Positions 1 through 8,605 of a stretch of DNA of 64,000 nucleotides are shown here, one piece after another (within the stretch, counting starts at the first letter, position 1; the number at the start of each line of letters is the position of its first letter). The notes below the pieces were generated by a model. The model saw nothing but the letters and a program-made list of their open reading frames with translations. It had not been told where the DNA came from and did no database searches. The stretch covers positions 1-64,000 of the forward strand of contig PTJZ01000013.1 of the NCBI GenBank assembly GCA_002937455.1, given 5' to 3'. A program made the translations under genes and the position numbers. This stretch comes from Alphaproteobacteria bacterium MarineAlpha11_Bin1. Lineage in GTDB: Bacteria > Pseudomonadota > Alphaproteobacteria > MPNO01 > UBA830.

Positions 1-105
1 TTACGATTTTTCCCGCGCCCGGCCAACCGATACAGAAAATACTGCCGCTACTTCGCAAAGATGGGTGATCCAGCGCGAATTATATAAATACCTGACAGCG
101 CGTAC

Positions 106-210
106 TTAAACCGTTCGCATGTAGGTGATCTCGAAGGCCTTTGCGCTGCGGAACTCTTGCAGTCTGTTCGCCAGGTCGATGGATTTTTGCCACCTCAACA
201 CTTTCGTTGA
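106..210 (-). pseudogene. Unidentified 3' gene remnant
   Basis: A 34-codon open stretch ends at a TAA at 106-108 on the minus strand and reads like the C-terminus of a real protein (it contains LANRLQEFRSAKAFEITYM). No start codon with a ribosome site lies in this frame. Just upstream the protein-like text appears to continue in another frame (GLFINESVEV), which suggests a frameshift. I do not recognise the family. Confidence 0.3.
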
Positions 211-225
211 TGAACAGGCCCCCCG

Positions 226-369
226 TTGAAAAGATGGGGGAGACTGGAAACAACTGTTCTCAATGGAGACTTATGGAACATCGATCCTGCTAATGAGAGA
301 GAGATACTAGTCGACCTCCGTGAGCGGGGTCTTAAAGTTGAGAAACGGGAAGATCTTTGTTTCTATTAG
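226..369 (+). pseudogene. Unidentified 3' gene remnant, convergent with the previous one
   Basis: About 47 codons, open from a TTG at 226 to TAG at 367-369, read like the end of a soluble protein (NGDLWNIDPANEREILVDL, then a charged C-terminus ending DLCFY). A TGA lies in frame a few codons upstream, and no ATG or ribosome site is present. It is probably what remains of a decayed gene, perhaps touched by the C-run near 219-224. The family is not recognised. Confidence 0.3.
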
Positions 370-392
370 GGTGTGCATAGATGCGATAGATT

Positions 393-881
393 CTAGCCGA
401 GCCCGGCCGGTAGTGCCGGGCGCGTGCGTGCGATCCACGCATCAAGGCGCGGGTCTTCGGCAAAGGAAGTGTCTATAAGATAAAGACCGGCGGTCGGGCA
501 GATCGCGCCGAGTTCGACGAGGACGGGTTTAAACAGGAGATCCGGCGCTAACAGGTGCGCCGGACCGGCACCGAGCATCACTGGCAGGGCGGTGACGCCT
601 GCCAGCCCGTCCTGCGGAATCTGATCGAGAAACAGTTTCATCAGCCCCGTATAGGTTGCCTTGTATGTCGGGCTCGCGAAGATGACCACCTCCAGCGCCT
701 GCACGGTCTCGACCGCAGCCCCAACATCGGGATTACCCCATTCCAGCAATCCGGCGCCGAGGTCCGCGATGTCGAGCACGTAATCGGGCGCCGCGCCGGT
801 CAGCTTTTCCGCCACCAGATTAGCGGCTTCGAAAGTACGCGATTTTGGTTTCGGGTTTCCGACGACGACTCCAGTTTTCAT
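393..881 (-). CDS. NADPH-dependent FMN reductase family protein (SsuE/WrbA-like)
   Basis: A 162-residue flavodoxin-fold protein. The N-terminus VVVGNPKPKSRTFEAAN is the phosphate-binding loop of the NADPH-dependent FMN reductase family, and FASPTYKATYTGLMKLFLDQ in the middle is the usual flavin-contacting segment. Members reduce FMN with NAD(P)H and often feed two-component monooxygenases. The start ATG at 881 overlaps the stop of the upstream small gene by one base (TAATG), with AGGAGG seven bases before it, so the two are translationally coupled. The partner oxygenase is not adjacent. It is not UbiX: the prenyltransferase motif is absent. Confidence 0.8.
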   Translation of the reverse strand: MKTGVVVGNPKPKSRTFEAANLVAEKLTGAAPDYVLDIADLGAGLLEWGNPDVGAAVETVQALEVVIFASPTYKATYTGLMKLFLDQIPQDGLAGVTALPVMLGAGPAHLLAPDLLFKPVLVELGAICPTAGLYLIDTSFAEDPRLDAWIARTRPALPAGLG

Positions 882-1090
882 TATGCGGCCTCCTGGTCCC
901 GGTCTCCAATGATCGCAATCGCTCTGTTAAGTACGATTTGATCGTAGATGAAATTTGAAATTAGAACGACAAGTACAAGTATACCGGCAATTGTAATCAT
1001 ACCCGCCAAAGCCGGGCCGACAGAGTCTTCACGCATCCAATTAGGAAGAAGAGTTATAAGATCTTTAAAATATGGCCCTAGATATTCCAT
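881..1090 (-). CDS. Small single-pass membrane protein coupled to the FMN reductase
   Basis: About 69 residues from ATG 1090; a GTG at 1099 would add three. A single hydrophobic segment (GMITIAGILVLVVLISNFIY) lies in the middle and a charged tail ends GDRDQEAA. The stop overlaps the start of the FMN reductase gene by one base, and the last codons contain that gene's ribosome site, which argues that this small ORF is really translated. No family is recognised. It might anchor or partner the reductase, but that is inference from the coupling only. Confidence 0.5.
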   Translation of the reverse strand: MEYLGPYFKDLITLLPNWMREDSVGPALAGMITIAGILVLVVLISNFIYDQIVLNRAIAIIGDRDQEAA

Positions 1091-1099
1091 AGTGATCAC

Positions 1100-1630
1100 T
1101 CTATTGAATTTTTTCTGATCTCTAAGGTTATTCTAACTAACCAACGCCATTTTAGAAATAACGAGAGAAATAAGTTTGTTAGAAATCAATAATGGATCGA
1201 CGAGACCCAAATCCTTTTAGCGACCTCTCCACTATCATTAATTAATAGGCGCCTGGTGGAAAAGGACATTTTGCGTGATCAAGTAGGATTTACGACCAAG
1301 AGAATATTCTCTCTCGAAAATTGATAACAAACCTATAAAAAAATCATAATATTTCATAAATCCCCACATTGCTCATCCTTTTCCTATATAAGCTAGCCTA
1401 TTCGATATTATAAGCCCTGCTTGTCCCTCGACCTGCCACCCTATGGTACGCCATATTCTCCAAATTCGACCCCATCTCTGGAGGGAACCTTTCGGCAGCT
1501 ACACATTCTGCATCTGCTCGTGATCCTGTTGGATAGCCGCAAAAATGCCCCATTCCGGCCACTCCTTGACCTCATTCGAGTGTTTTCTTCGGGGGACTCG
1601 GATAGAGAGGAACACCAAAGGAGAAGTATC
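1100..1630. other. AT-rich intergenic region
   Basis: No convincing gene on either strand. Besides the palindrome and promoter-like hexamers listed separately, it contains A/T-rich runs typical of a regulatory spacer between the minus-strand membrane protein and the plus-strand small gene. Confidence 0.6.
1299..1350 (+). promoter_or_regulatory. Putative promoter with upstream operator-like palindrome
   Basis: A perfect 14-base palindrome AGAGAATATTCTCT (1299-1312) lies next to a sigma70-like pair, TTGATA (1321-1326) and CATAAT (1345-1350), spaced 18 bases. The next plus-strand gene starts about 270 bases on, so the assignment to it is loose. Confidence 0.3.
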
Positions 1631-1969
1631 ATGATGCCGTTAGGATTTGTCGCTGCAATCGGCGTAATTGCAATTACTTCAGTTGAAATCGACGGGATTG
1701 GGGTTAGCTCGCTACCCTCTATTGCACCCACGGCCTTTGATACACCATCGAGCGGGGTAACAAAGATAGAAACAAGTGCCTACGACGAAATAAATCTAAT
1801 GGTCAGAGGCCCACTTGAGAAAAAAGCAGTATACTCACTGCCCAAGATAACAGAAAAGGCCAGCCCCAAGGTTGTTCTGTCAGAGATGGCCAGGGAGGCA
1901 AACCTTGATCGCCGGTCCCAGATAAAATTTGAATCCAATGAAGAAAATTCAACCAGTTGGGTGAAGTAA
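1631..1969 (+). CDS. Hypothetical protein with N-terminal hydrophobic segment
   Basis: 112 residues from the ATG-ATG pair at 1631, chosen because AAAGGAG stands about nine bases upstream; the frame is open further 5' but that part is unlike protein. The first 12 residues are hydrophobic (MPLGFVAAIGVIAITS), compatible with a signal peptide or membrane anchor, and the rest is charged and low in complexity. No family is recognised. It stands alone, with gene remnants downstream, and may be lineage-specific. Confidence 0.4.
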   Translation: MMPLGFVAAIGVIAITSVEIDGIGVSSLPSIAPTAFDTPSSGVTKIETSAYDEINLMVRGPLEKKAVYSLPKITEKASPKVVLSEMAREANLDRRSQIKFESNEENSTSWVK

Positions 1970-2060
1970 GGCAGAGAGGTACTGCTTTGAATTTCGGAAG
2001 ATATTTGTGCCTACTTTGCTTGCCCGAGACCGTCTTCTGACACGTAATTATTGGAAAAAA

Positions 2061-2285
2061 TCATGCCTGTTCAGAGATCGCTATTTTTCTGGGTATAGCT
2101 GAGATCAACGCACCTACTAGGTGGCCAAATGGATTAAATGCACCGACAAGGCCCGCCTCCATCGACCAGAGCCGGTACCGACGGGGGGTATACGCAAACC
2201 GTCCCAGCCCCATACCGATCAGCAGTGTCGCTGCGCTGCCAATCGAAATTCGTATCCAGCTGGATAACGGCAGACTGCATCCCAT
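2061..2285 (-). pseudogene. Fragment of a YbfB/YjiJ-type MFS transporter
   Basis: The reading frame contains LLIGMGLGRFAYTP, the first-helix signature of the YbfB/YjiJ MFS family, and later AGLVGAFNPFGHLVGAL, its second helix. The linker between them (VPALVDGG) is found only in another frame, so there are two frameshifts near the C-run at about 2187-2193. Family members have about 390 residues; here only the first two helices survive. It lies tail-to-tail with nothing and just downstream of the WYL regulator, and is clearly a decayed gene. Confidence 0.65.
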
Positions 2286-2341
2286 GGTTTCTGTTGGATA
2301 ATTGAGGTTTACAAGTAAATAACACTATGCGATGCGGGCGC

Positions 2342-3319
2342 CTAAACATCTTCCAAGGTGACGCTACGTAAAAGTTTCAGATAGGCGTCGAATTCTTCGC
2401 GCAGGCTCTCCGGGCTCTCAATTCTTACTTGGCCCAGCCAGTCGGGATGGCATAGCTCATGAATAAGCTCTCTATGTCCCTGGCAGCGTAAATTAACGAT
2501 TAGTTCGCCCTGAGAGTGTTGCATATTTTGGCTGGGATGAAATCGTACTTTCTCGGCCCGTTTTGCCGCTTCCCCCTTGAACCGCAGCTGGATGTCCAGA
2601 ATCACATCGCCGTGATATATGCCGAAACTATCGGCAGACCACCTTTTCATGTTCCAGTCCGCGTACTCCTTGAAGATCCGGCCGGTAGGTAAAACGTCTT
2701 CGATTAGGTCTAGGCGGTAGGTCGCCGGGCGGCCGTCTCGCCCTGCAACTAGATAGCCAAATCGTCCGAATAGGAGACCTAGAGGATCGACCGATCGCCA
2801 GCTAGGACTGCGCCTTCCCTGCGTTCGATAATGGATTTCGAGACGCTCAAATCCCTGGATTGCGCGCTCAAATATTACCATGTGAGACTCGTTTGCCTGT
2901 GTGCGGGGCCCTGTCCGTCCGATGTGGGCGGTGCGTGCAATCAGTTCTTCTTCGTCGATTGCAAGATGATTCGAAAGTGGCTTCTGGCTGGTCAGTAATT
3001 TTGATAATGCGCGCGATGCCGTAGTGTCGGTCAGGGTCTGCAAGTGGCGTTCAAGGGCACTGCGTTCCTGCGGTTCTAGGCTAATTAATGTGCTTGGGAG
3101 ATCGCTGTTTAGCCGCCAACGCTTGGTTAGGTGATGGTCGCTATCTAGTCGGCTGGGTTCCACCTCCAAACCCATGTCCGCGAGTCCTTTAAGCATTCTT
3201 TCAACAGTTTTACGGCTGCGACCGGTTCTTTCCATTAATTGTTCTATTGTTAAACCCAGTGAACTGACCTGCAACTCTAAGGCCATCCCTAGCATGTCAC
3301 GCATCTTTGCGTAGGCCAT
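2342..3319 (-). CDS. WYL-domain transcriptional regulator
   Basis: 325 residues. An N-terminal winged-helix (about 10-60, with LTIEQLMERTGRSRKTVERML as recognition segment) is followed by a WYL domain, in which FERLEIHYRTQGRR and DPLGLLFGRFGYLVAGRDG are characteristic strands, and a C-terminal WCX-like extension. Such proteins sense nucleic-acid ligands or small molecules and regulate stress or defence genes. Start ATG 3319 is preferred over the longer frame because TAGGAGGG lies just upstream. It is transcribed divergently from the gene at 3427 with a 107-base gap, which it may control; no defence system is visible beside it. Confidence 0.8.
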   Translation of the reverse strand: MAYAKMRDMLGMALELQVSSLGLTIEQLMERTGRSRKTVERMLKGLADMGLEVEPSRLDSDHHLTKRWRLNSDLPSTLISLEPQERSALERHLQTLTDTTASRALSKLLTSQKPLSNHLAIDEEELIARTAHIGRTGPRTQANESHMVIFERAIQGFERLEIHYRTQGRRSPSWRSVDPLGLLFGRFGYLVAGRDGRPATYRLDLIEDVLPTGRIFKEYADWNMKRWSADSFGIYHGDVILDIQLRFKGEAAKRAEKVRFHPSQNMQHSQGELIVNLRCQGHRELIHELCHPDWLGQVRIESPESLREEFDAYLKLLRSVTLEDV

Positions 3320-3426
3320 GAATCTTTCCCTCCTAAAGTTCTTATAACCCGAAAATTGACGCATAAGAACTCTATAATTTGATAACTGGAAGAACTCGAC
3401 GACACGATCAGCAAAAGGAATACATC

Positions 3427-3882
3427 ATGCATACAGATTTTTTGCCGACCCGAAAGATTGCTATCAGCCAGCTATATGGTTGGAATAGCCAGCGCGCAGT
3501 TCCGCTAGATATAAATTTAAGCCATCGCGGTTGCGTGATCCGGGAAAGGTTCAGCGGCACCGCATTTTTAGTATCGTTGGACGATCAGGGCTACATCCGC
3601 GGGGCGACCCTTTTTGCTGATTCTCGTGATCATCTGGCACACGGCATTTTATCGGAAATGACGGGCTGCGAATGGGTTAATGAGTATTCTGACCAGTGGT
3701 CCCTCTATAGGTGTTGGACTGAGTCGGAACGTGATGCACACGCCCGCGAGGTTGCGGAGGATCTAGCTGAGGATCGTGCCGAGGCCGATATGATTTCGAT
3801 CGACGAGGCTTTTGAAATTGAATACAGGACAGTTTATATGATGCATCCAATCATCATAGCCGACTGTCAGGTTGCGGCGTAA
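3427..3882 (+). CDS. Hypothetical protein divergent from the WYL regulator
   Basis: 151 residues from ATG 3427, with AAGGAA seven bases upstream; the earlier in-frame codons (from 3379) lie in the promoter gap. It is a soluble acidic protein with a Glu/Asp/Ala-rich stretch near residues 105-125 (REVAEDLAEDRAEADM) and several aromatic residues before it. No domain is recognised. Because it faces the WYL regulator head-to-head it is a likely target of that regulator. 200 bases of apparently empty sequence follow. Confidence 0.55.
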   Translation: MHTDFLPTRKIAISQLYGWNSQRAVPLDINLSHRGCVIRERFSGTAFLVSLDDQGYIRGATLFADSRDHLAHGILSEMTGCEWVNEYSDQWSLYRCWTESERDAHAREVAEDLAEDRAEADMISIDEAFEIEYRTVYMMHPIIIADCQVAA

Positions 3883-4085
3883 TTCCCCAATGTCCTAATA
3901 TGCCCTCGAGAAAAATACGGGATCGAATTTAATTAGTAAGCTATCGGAAATTGAATGAGTTTGATCTAAAGCGACCAAGTATCACTATGTTTTCAATAGA
4001 CTCCAAAATGCCGGGGCAACGATAGAATTTTTGCGCTGACATTGAAATCGATGATAGTGGATATTTGATATGTATAAATTAATTT

Positions 4086-5174
4086 TCATTTAACTAAACT
4101 TTGTCCACCGAACCGTTCGAGGAAATTTGGGATCGCCATCTCATTGACTACATGATGGGGGACCTCCCCGCGCATCGCTGTCAGGGCAGCGTTAATCGCC
4201 CAAGGTACTGCCGGTTCTAGGCTGGCGCCTTTGTTGGCACTTACCATGTGGGGTGACAGGAGCACCTTGTCGCCGAGGCCGCGCAAAGGAGATTGAAGAT
4301 CTAGCGGTTCGTTCTCAAACACATCAAGACCCGCACCGGCTATTCTATCGCAGTCGAGTGCCAAGAAGAGCGCGTTTTCGTCGATGATCGGTCCACGGGC
4401 GGCGTTTAGAAGGATTGCGGTTGGTTTCATTTGGTCGAGTTGAGATCCGGAAATCAGATGTTCTGTCTCCGCGGTTAAGTTAGAGTGGATGGTGATTACG
4501 TCCGACGTGCGGAGGAGCGTCTCTAAGTTAACGGCCTTCGCGTTGTGAAGGGCAAACTTCGATTCATCAACATATGGGTCGTACGCAATTAGGTTCACCC
4601 GCCAAGGGGCGAGTAGATCGCAAAGTCGCGATCCGATCCTACCGAGTCCTATCACACCGACTGTGATTCCTTCATAACCGTCTTGTCGTGCGCCCAGAAA
4701 TGTCCCGGCAAGTGCATCATCTCGCCAGCCACCGTCGCGTACGTGGCGGTCTTTCTCTCTTACCCGTTTCAGCAGAGTTAGCATCATCGTCATGGTGCCT
4801 TCCGCGACACCACCCCAATTAGCTTCGGTTGGCGAGTGCGTCACTAGAATGCCCAGATCGGTAGCTGCGTCTATATCGACATCGTCATAGCCGATAGTCA
4901 ATTTGGAGATGATCCGAGTATTTGTTAGTCGGCTCAGAAAATCGTGGTCGAATGTGAAACCGCGCATCACGGCTCCAATGATGGCGTCGCGGCCGTGAGC
5001 GATGGGGAATACATTCACTTCCGATGCCCCGAAGGCATGTCTCCATTCTGCATTCCCGAAAGTGAGTTCGCAGCCGGCGTCCTCTAGCTTACTGTACTCT
5101 GTGTCGGCATCGCCCATGGGCGTATAGATTAAGACTTTCGGATCCAACACTTGACTGCGCCCCGTCAGCTCCAT
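4086..5174 (-). CDS. D-2-hydroxyacid dehydrogenase (SerA-like family)
   Basis: 362 residues with the standard two-domain layout. The NAD-binding loop GLGRIG is at 176-181, and the catalytic Arg (NAARGPIIDE, R260), Glu (DVFENEP, E289) and His (SPHM, H309) are all present at normal spacing. Reversible reduction of a 2-keto acid or oxidation of a D-2-hydroxy acid is expected; the substrate is not predictable. There is no ACT domain, so it is not a regulated serine-pathway SerA. It starts the catabolic island on the minus strand. No strong ribosome site is seen before ATG 5174. Confidence 0.85.
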   Translation of the reverse strand: MELTGRSQVLDPKVLIYTPMGDADTEYSKLEDAGCELTFGNAEWRHAFGASEVNVFPIAHGRDAIIGAVMRGFTFDHDFLSRLTNTRIISKLTIGYDDVDIDAATDLGILVTHSPTEANWGGVAEGTMTMMLTLLKRVREKDRHVRDGGWRDDALAGTFLGARQDGYEGITVGVIGLGRIGSRLCDLLAPWRVNLIAYDPYVDESKFALHNAKAVNLETLLRTSDVITIHSNLTAETEHLISGSQLDQMKPTAILLNAARGPIIDENALFLALDCDRIAGAGLDVFENEPLDLQSPLRGLGDKVLLSPHMVSANKGASLEPAVPWAINAALTAMRGEVPHHVVNEMAIPNFLERFGGQSLVK

Positions 5175-5394
5175 GAAAACTCGGTCAGGATATCCAACCG
5201 ATATTGTATTGGAACCCTTAACGAGCCTTGTTTCAAGACAAGCATTTTAAGCCTATGGTTTAAAGACGCTTGGGTGTTTGGCGTGCCGTGTGGTGCCCGC
5301 ACAGATATGTTATCCCTATCCTCCGTCTCGCTCTGACTTCAAACACGGAAAAATACTTCACATAGAGTTGGCATATCACGTGAAAACGGGATAT

Positions 5395-6315
5395 TTACCT
5401 CACTCTCAACATTAGCTTACCACGCAAGTGCCTACTTTCGCTTATTTTTTGGGCTTCAAACGCATCTTTTAGATCGAAAACCTGAATCTCCGGCACGCTT
5501 ACGACACCCCGTTGGAGGAGGTCGGCAACTCTCTCCATGTAGTGCCGGTCGCGTCCGACGTTGGGCCGGAGCGACTCGACATCGTTACGCGCCGGTTTCG
5601 GCGATTGCGTGCCGGAGGCGATAAATGCGGCGCGACCTCCAGGCTTTAGTACATCAAACGACTTGATGCCCGTTTCTCCGCCAACCGTCTCGAATACCGC
5701 ATCGCAATCCGAAACAGCCTCTACGAAATCTACCAAATTATAATCTATGATTTCGTCGGCGCCGAGGCTGCGAACATATTCGTGATTGTACGTACTAGCT
5801 GTAGTTACGACGTGAGCACCGATATGCTTTGCAAGCTGGATGGCGAAGCCCGCAACGCCTCCGGCACCCCCTTGGATCAGGATCTTTTCCCCAGCTTGTA
5901 ATTTGAGCGTCTCTTCAATCGAAATAACTGCAGTTAGTCCAATTAGAGATAGAGCATCAATTTCCATGTGGTCTATACCAGCTGGTTTCTTTGCCAGCAC
6001 TGATGCATTAGTGACCACTTTCTCGCAATAGGTACCTTCCTGGCCTACCGGTAAGACGCCGAATACCTCATCGCCAACCTCCAAATCAGCACCAGGTCCC
6101 ACATCAGTAACGATACCGGAAAAGTCCCGGCCGCAGATATAGGGAAAATAGGCAACTTGAGCATAAGAACCGGTGCGAACTTTCCAGTCCGCACCATTTA
6201 CGCTGGCGACATAAATATCAGCAACGATTTCCCCTTCGCCCGCCGTGGGATCGGGGAGATCGCCGTATTTCAATACTTCTGGTCCACCGTGTTTTTCAAA
6301 ATAAACTGCCTTCAT
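5395..6315 (-). CDS. NADP-dependent quinone oxidoreductase-like protein (zinc-less MDR)
   Basis: 306 residues of the medium-chain dehydrogenase/reductase superfamily. The N-terminal GroES-like half (MKAVYFEKHGGPEVLKYGDL, GRDFSGIV, GDEVFGV) and the nucleotide loop ILIQGGAGGVAGFAIQLAKHIGA are typical of the quinone oxidoreductase branch; the structural zinc cysteines are absent. It likely reduces an activated double bond or quinone with NADPH. It lies 220 bases downstream of the hydroxyacid dehydrogenase start and runs the same way. The second MDR at 17281 belongs to the same superfamily but is not a close copy. Confidence 0.82.
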   Translation of the reverse strand: MKAVYFEKHGGPEVLKYGDLPDPTAGEGEIVADIYVASVNGADWKVRTGSYAQVAYFPYICGRDFSGIVTDVGPGADLEVGDEVFGVLPVGQEGTYCEKVVTNASVLAKKPAGIDHMEIDALSLIGLTAVISIEETLKLQAGEKILIQGGAGGVAGFAIQLAKHIGAHVVTTASTYNHEYVRSLGADEIIDYNLVDFVEAVSDCDAVFETVGGETGIKSFDVLKPGGRAAFIASGTQSPKPARNDVESLRPNVGRDRHYMERVADLLQRGVVSVPEIQVFDLKDAFEAQKISESRHLRGKLMLRVR

Positions 6316-6433
6316 TTTGGTCCGATTCCAATATGTGATTGATGTTTGACATAGTGTAGTGAGGAATCAATGCGTTGTCAGATATACAAAAATCTCGCAG
6401 AATTGGATGAGATACCTTTAAGAGTACCGTTCG

Positions 6434-6559
6434 ATGACCATTGACATTCATGCCCACTGGAGTCCGCCAGAGCTGATCGAAATCTATCGGGTATGCAAGG
6501 AACTGCCAATGATTGTTCGCCTTGCGCCGCTTATTAACCTGTCTCAGGCTACGGAGTAG
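6434..6559 (+). pseudogene. N-terminal stub of an amidohydrolase (decarboxylase family)
   Basis: From ATG 6434 the frame reads MTIDIHAHWSPPELIEIYR, the characteristic first strand of the amidohydrolase-2 family with its metal-binding H-x-H, then loses similarity and hits TAG at 6557-6559 after 41 codons. Intact members have about 300 residues. It looks like the 5' end of a third amidohydrolase, in addition to those at 7642 and 22908, left after a deletion that brought the next small gene close. Confidence 0.55.
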
Positions 6560-6592
6560 TAGGCGTCAAATGCCAGATAACGGTGGAACGGG

Positions 6593-6605
6593 TATAATCA
6601 CCGAC
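6593..6605 (+). promoter_or_regulatory. TATAAT box immediately before the small CxCC protein
   Basis: A perfect TATAAT (6593-6598) ends seven bases before the ATG at 6606, which would place the transcript start at the start codon itself. No good -35 element is seen at the usual distance, so the assignment is weak. Confidence 0.25.
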
Positions 6606-6773
6606 ATGTCGATGCACGAGCTCATCCGAGCCCAGGTCCTACAGGTTTTGGAGAGCTCGGACATGACGGAAACCCAGAAACAGCAAATTCTGGTAGCACT
6701 GAGTTGTCCGTGCTGCGGTGGTAGCGGCATGTCTCTGTCTATCCCGCTAGATAATTCTAAGCCCGTTTTTTGA
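6606..6773 (+). CDS. Small conserved protein with CPCCGGSG motif
   Basis: 55 residues from ATG 6606; an ATG at 6570 would give 67. A short amphipathic helical part (HELIRAQVLQVLESSDMTETQKQQIL) is followed by CPCCGGSG, a cysteine-glycine knuckle that could bind zinc, and a short tail. Proteins of this look occur as uncharacterised small genes in Alphaproteobacteria, which is recollection rather than a search. The gene is convergent with the TauD gene, 12 bases apart. Confidence 0.5.
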   Translation: MSMHELIRAQVLQVLESSDMTETQKQQILVALSCPCCGGSGMSLSIPLDNSKPVF

Positions 6774-6785
6774 AATCATGAGGTG

Positions 6786-7616
6786 CTAAATCGGCACGTC
6801 GCCCTCGATCCCGACCCTACGTAATAGCCGTCTTTCATGCGCGGGAAAATTGGTTCGTGCGTGCTGGGTGCAGCGGTTGTCCCACAACACGAGATCGTTC
6901 TTCCGCCAGATGTGTTCGTATACGTGATGGCGGTTCTCCGCGTGAGCAAACAATATTTGCAGAAGCTCGTCGCTTTCAACCGGTGGAAGTCCGAGAATTT
7001 CCTCGGTCATGAGACGGTTGACATATAGGGCTCGCCGCCCAGTTTCAGGATGGGTCCTCACCACCGGGTGGGTTGCGTGTCGGGCGGTTAAACGTTTGTA
7101 GGGTCCAGTCTTAACCTGTGTTTCATAGTCGAATACGTTGACCGCGCGTAGCCCGTCGATCCGAGTTTTTAGTTCTTCGCTGAGTGATTGATAGGCAGAG
7201 TACATGCTGGCAAACAACGTGTTGCCGCCCTTCGACGGTAACTCCTCCGCATAAAGCATTGCGCCCATCAGGGGCCTTTCAAGGAAGACCGAGTCTGAAT
7301 GAAACATTAGTTCGCCGTCCGGCAATGCGCCAATCGGTTTACCGTTCTCGCGAACGTTACTGATGACCATAAGTCGACGGTCACCCCCATCGGCCCGAAG
7401 TTTAGAACGCGCGCCCACCGTGGAACCGAAACATCCCGCAAACTGGATTTGGGAATCCTCTGAAATTTCTCCACAACGGAATACTAGGACAAGATGCTCA
7501 AGCCAGGCAGACTTGATATCCGCCAGCGTCGAATTGTCTAATGGCTGCATAAAATCGATACCGCGAATTTCTGCGCCCAGAGCGGGCGATAACGTGGTTA
7601 TATCCAACCCAGCCAT
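6786..7616 (-). CDS. TauD/TfdA-family 2-oxoglutarate dioxygenase
   Basis: 276 residues. The iron ligands are visible as H106-x-D108 (MFHSDSVF) and H252 (CTQHAR), and arginines near 263-267 (ERRLLRRVGIEG) bind 2-oxoglutarate. Family members hydroxylate sulfonates, phenoxyacetates, carnitine precursors and similar acids with Fe(II), O2 and 2-oxoglutarate. The phrase MLYAEELPSKGGNTLFASM is typical of the TauD/TfdA group. It is the last gene of a minus-strand run with the amidohydrolase, UbiD, rhodanese and MBL genes, which points to oxidative opening or dealkylation of the same substrate family. Confidence 0.88.
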   Translation of the reverse strand: MAGLDITTLSPALGAEIRGIDFMQPLDNSTLADIKSAWLEHLVLVFRCGEISEDSQIQFAGCFGSTVGARSKLRADGGDRRLMVISNVRENGKPIGALPDGELMFHSDSVFLERPLMGAMLYAEELPSKGGNTLFASMYSAYQSLSEELKTRIDGLRAVNVFDYETQVKTGPYKRLTARHATHPVVRTHPETGRRALYVNRLMTEEILGLPPVESDELLQILFAHAENRHHVYEHIWRKNDLVLWDNRCTQHARTNFPAHERRLLRRVGIEGDVPI

Positions 7617-7641
7617 GCCTTCAGCTATTCATCGCAGCGTT

Positions 7642-8592
7642 TCAGCCGCTGAGATAAGGAAAAAGTTTTAGTGCGTGGTCTCGTTCTATTCCTCTCAGTA
7701 CTTCGGGATCCAGCCCCATCTCTTTGAGTTGCTTGACTGAGCTCACCATGGTCTGTTCTGGGGCAAACGGATAGTCGCTGCCAAATAGAACGTGATCAGG
7801 ATCAACTAGTTCGAAAAGGCTGCGGAATGCCAGCCAGTTGGTTGACAGAGCGGTATCGTAGTAAAGCCTCTCGAGTTCGTGAATGACGCCGTTTGGTATG
7901 TGCTCCTTAAATCCCGGGCGGCCCTGCAGGCGGCCAATACGTTCGGCTAGGAACGGGATGGTTCCACCCGCATGGCTGAAGATGAAGTTTATGTTCTGGC
8001 ACCGCGAAAATGTGCCGTTGAACAGTAGGCTTACCACTGCCCTCGTGGTATCGAACGGGAAGTCTAGTGTTGCGGCAGGGATTTCCGGTTGGCACTGGTT
8101 GCAGGGCGCATTGGTGGGGTGAAAGTAGACAGTCGCTCCGCGCCGGTTCAGCTCGTTGAATACAGGCACGAACTCCGGATCGCCAGGATATCGGTCTCCG
8201 TATGATGTAAGAAGGCCAATACCATCGGCGTTTAATTCATCCAGTGCATAGGCGATTTCCTTAAGGCTGGCATCCACATCCGGAAGCGGCAGGCTGGCGA
8301 ACACGCCAAAACGGCCGGCATGATCGCGGCTGATATCGGCGGCATATTCGTTACAGTGTCGACACAAATCGACAGTTTCCTGCGTGTCGCCAAACCACAG
8401 GCCGGGAGCGGAAATCGAGGTCAATGCAGTCTGAATCCCGTTCCGGTCCATGGCCTCGATCGACATTTGCGGTGTCCATTCCGGCGTCTTACCAGCTAAG
8501 ATTAGAGGCCCAATCCGGTCATCGCCGACAATATCGACGTAATTAGGCGGCAGTATGTGATGATGAACGTCGATGCGATGACATTCGGCCAT
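7642..8592 (-). CDS. Amidohydrolase family protein (ACMSD/resorcylate decarboxylase-like)
   Basis: 316 residues from ATG 8592, which has AAGGAA upstream and avoids overlap with the UbiD gene. Metal ligands are seen: H-x-H in RIDVHHHILP, a His in FHPTNAP, a His in FSHAGGTIPFLAERI and an Asp in LFGSDYPF. This arrangement is that of amidohydrolase-2 enzymes, which include metal-dependent non-oxidative decarboxylases (ACMSD, gamma-resorcylate and 5-carboxyvanillate decarboxylases) and ring-opening hydrolases. It is a clear paralogue of the protein at 22908, sharing PEWTPQ, PG-x-WFGD and LPLPD blocks. It follows the UbiD gene by 13 bases and is likely in the same operon. Confidence 0.88.
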   Translation of the reverse strand: MAECHRIDVHHHILPPNYVDIVGDDRIGPLILAGKTPEWTPQMSIEAMDRNGIQTALTSISAPGLWFGDTQETVDLCRHCNEYAADISRDHAGRFGVFASLPLPDVDASLKEIAYALDELNADGIGLLTSYGDRYPGDPEFVPVFNELNRRGATVYFHPTNAPCNQCQPEIPAATLDFPFDTTRAVVSLLFNGTFSRCQNINFIFSHAGGTIPFLAERIGRLQGRPGFKEHIPNGVIHELERLYYDTALSTNWLAFRSLFELVDPDHVLFGSDYPFAPEQTMVSSVKQLKEMGLDPEVLRGIERDHALKLFPYLSG

Positions 8593-8605
8593 AGAGCTAG
8601 GTTCC

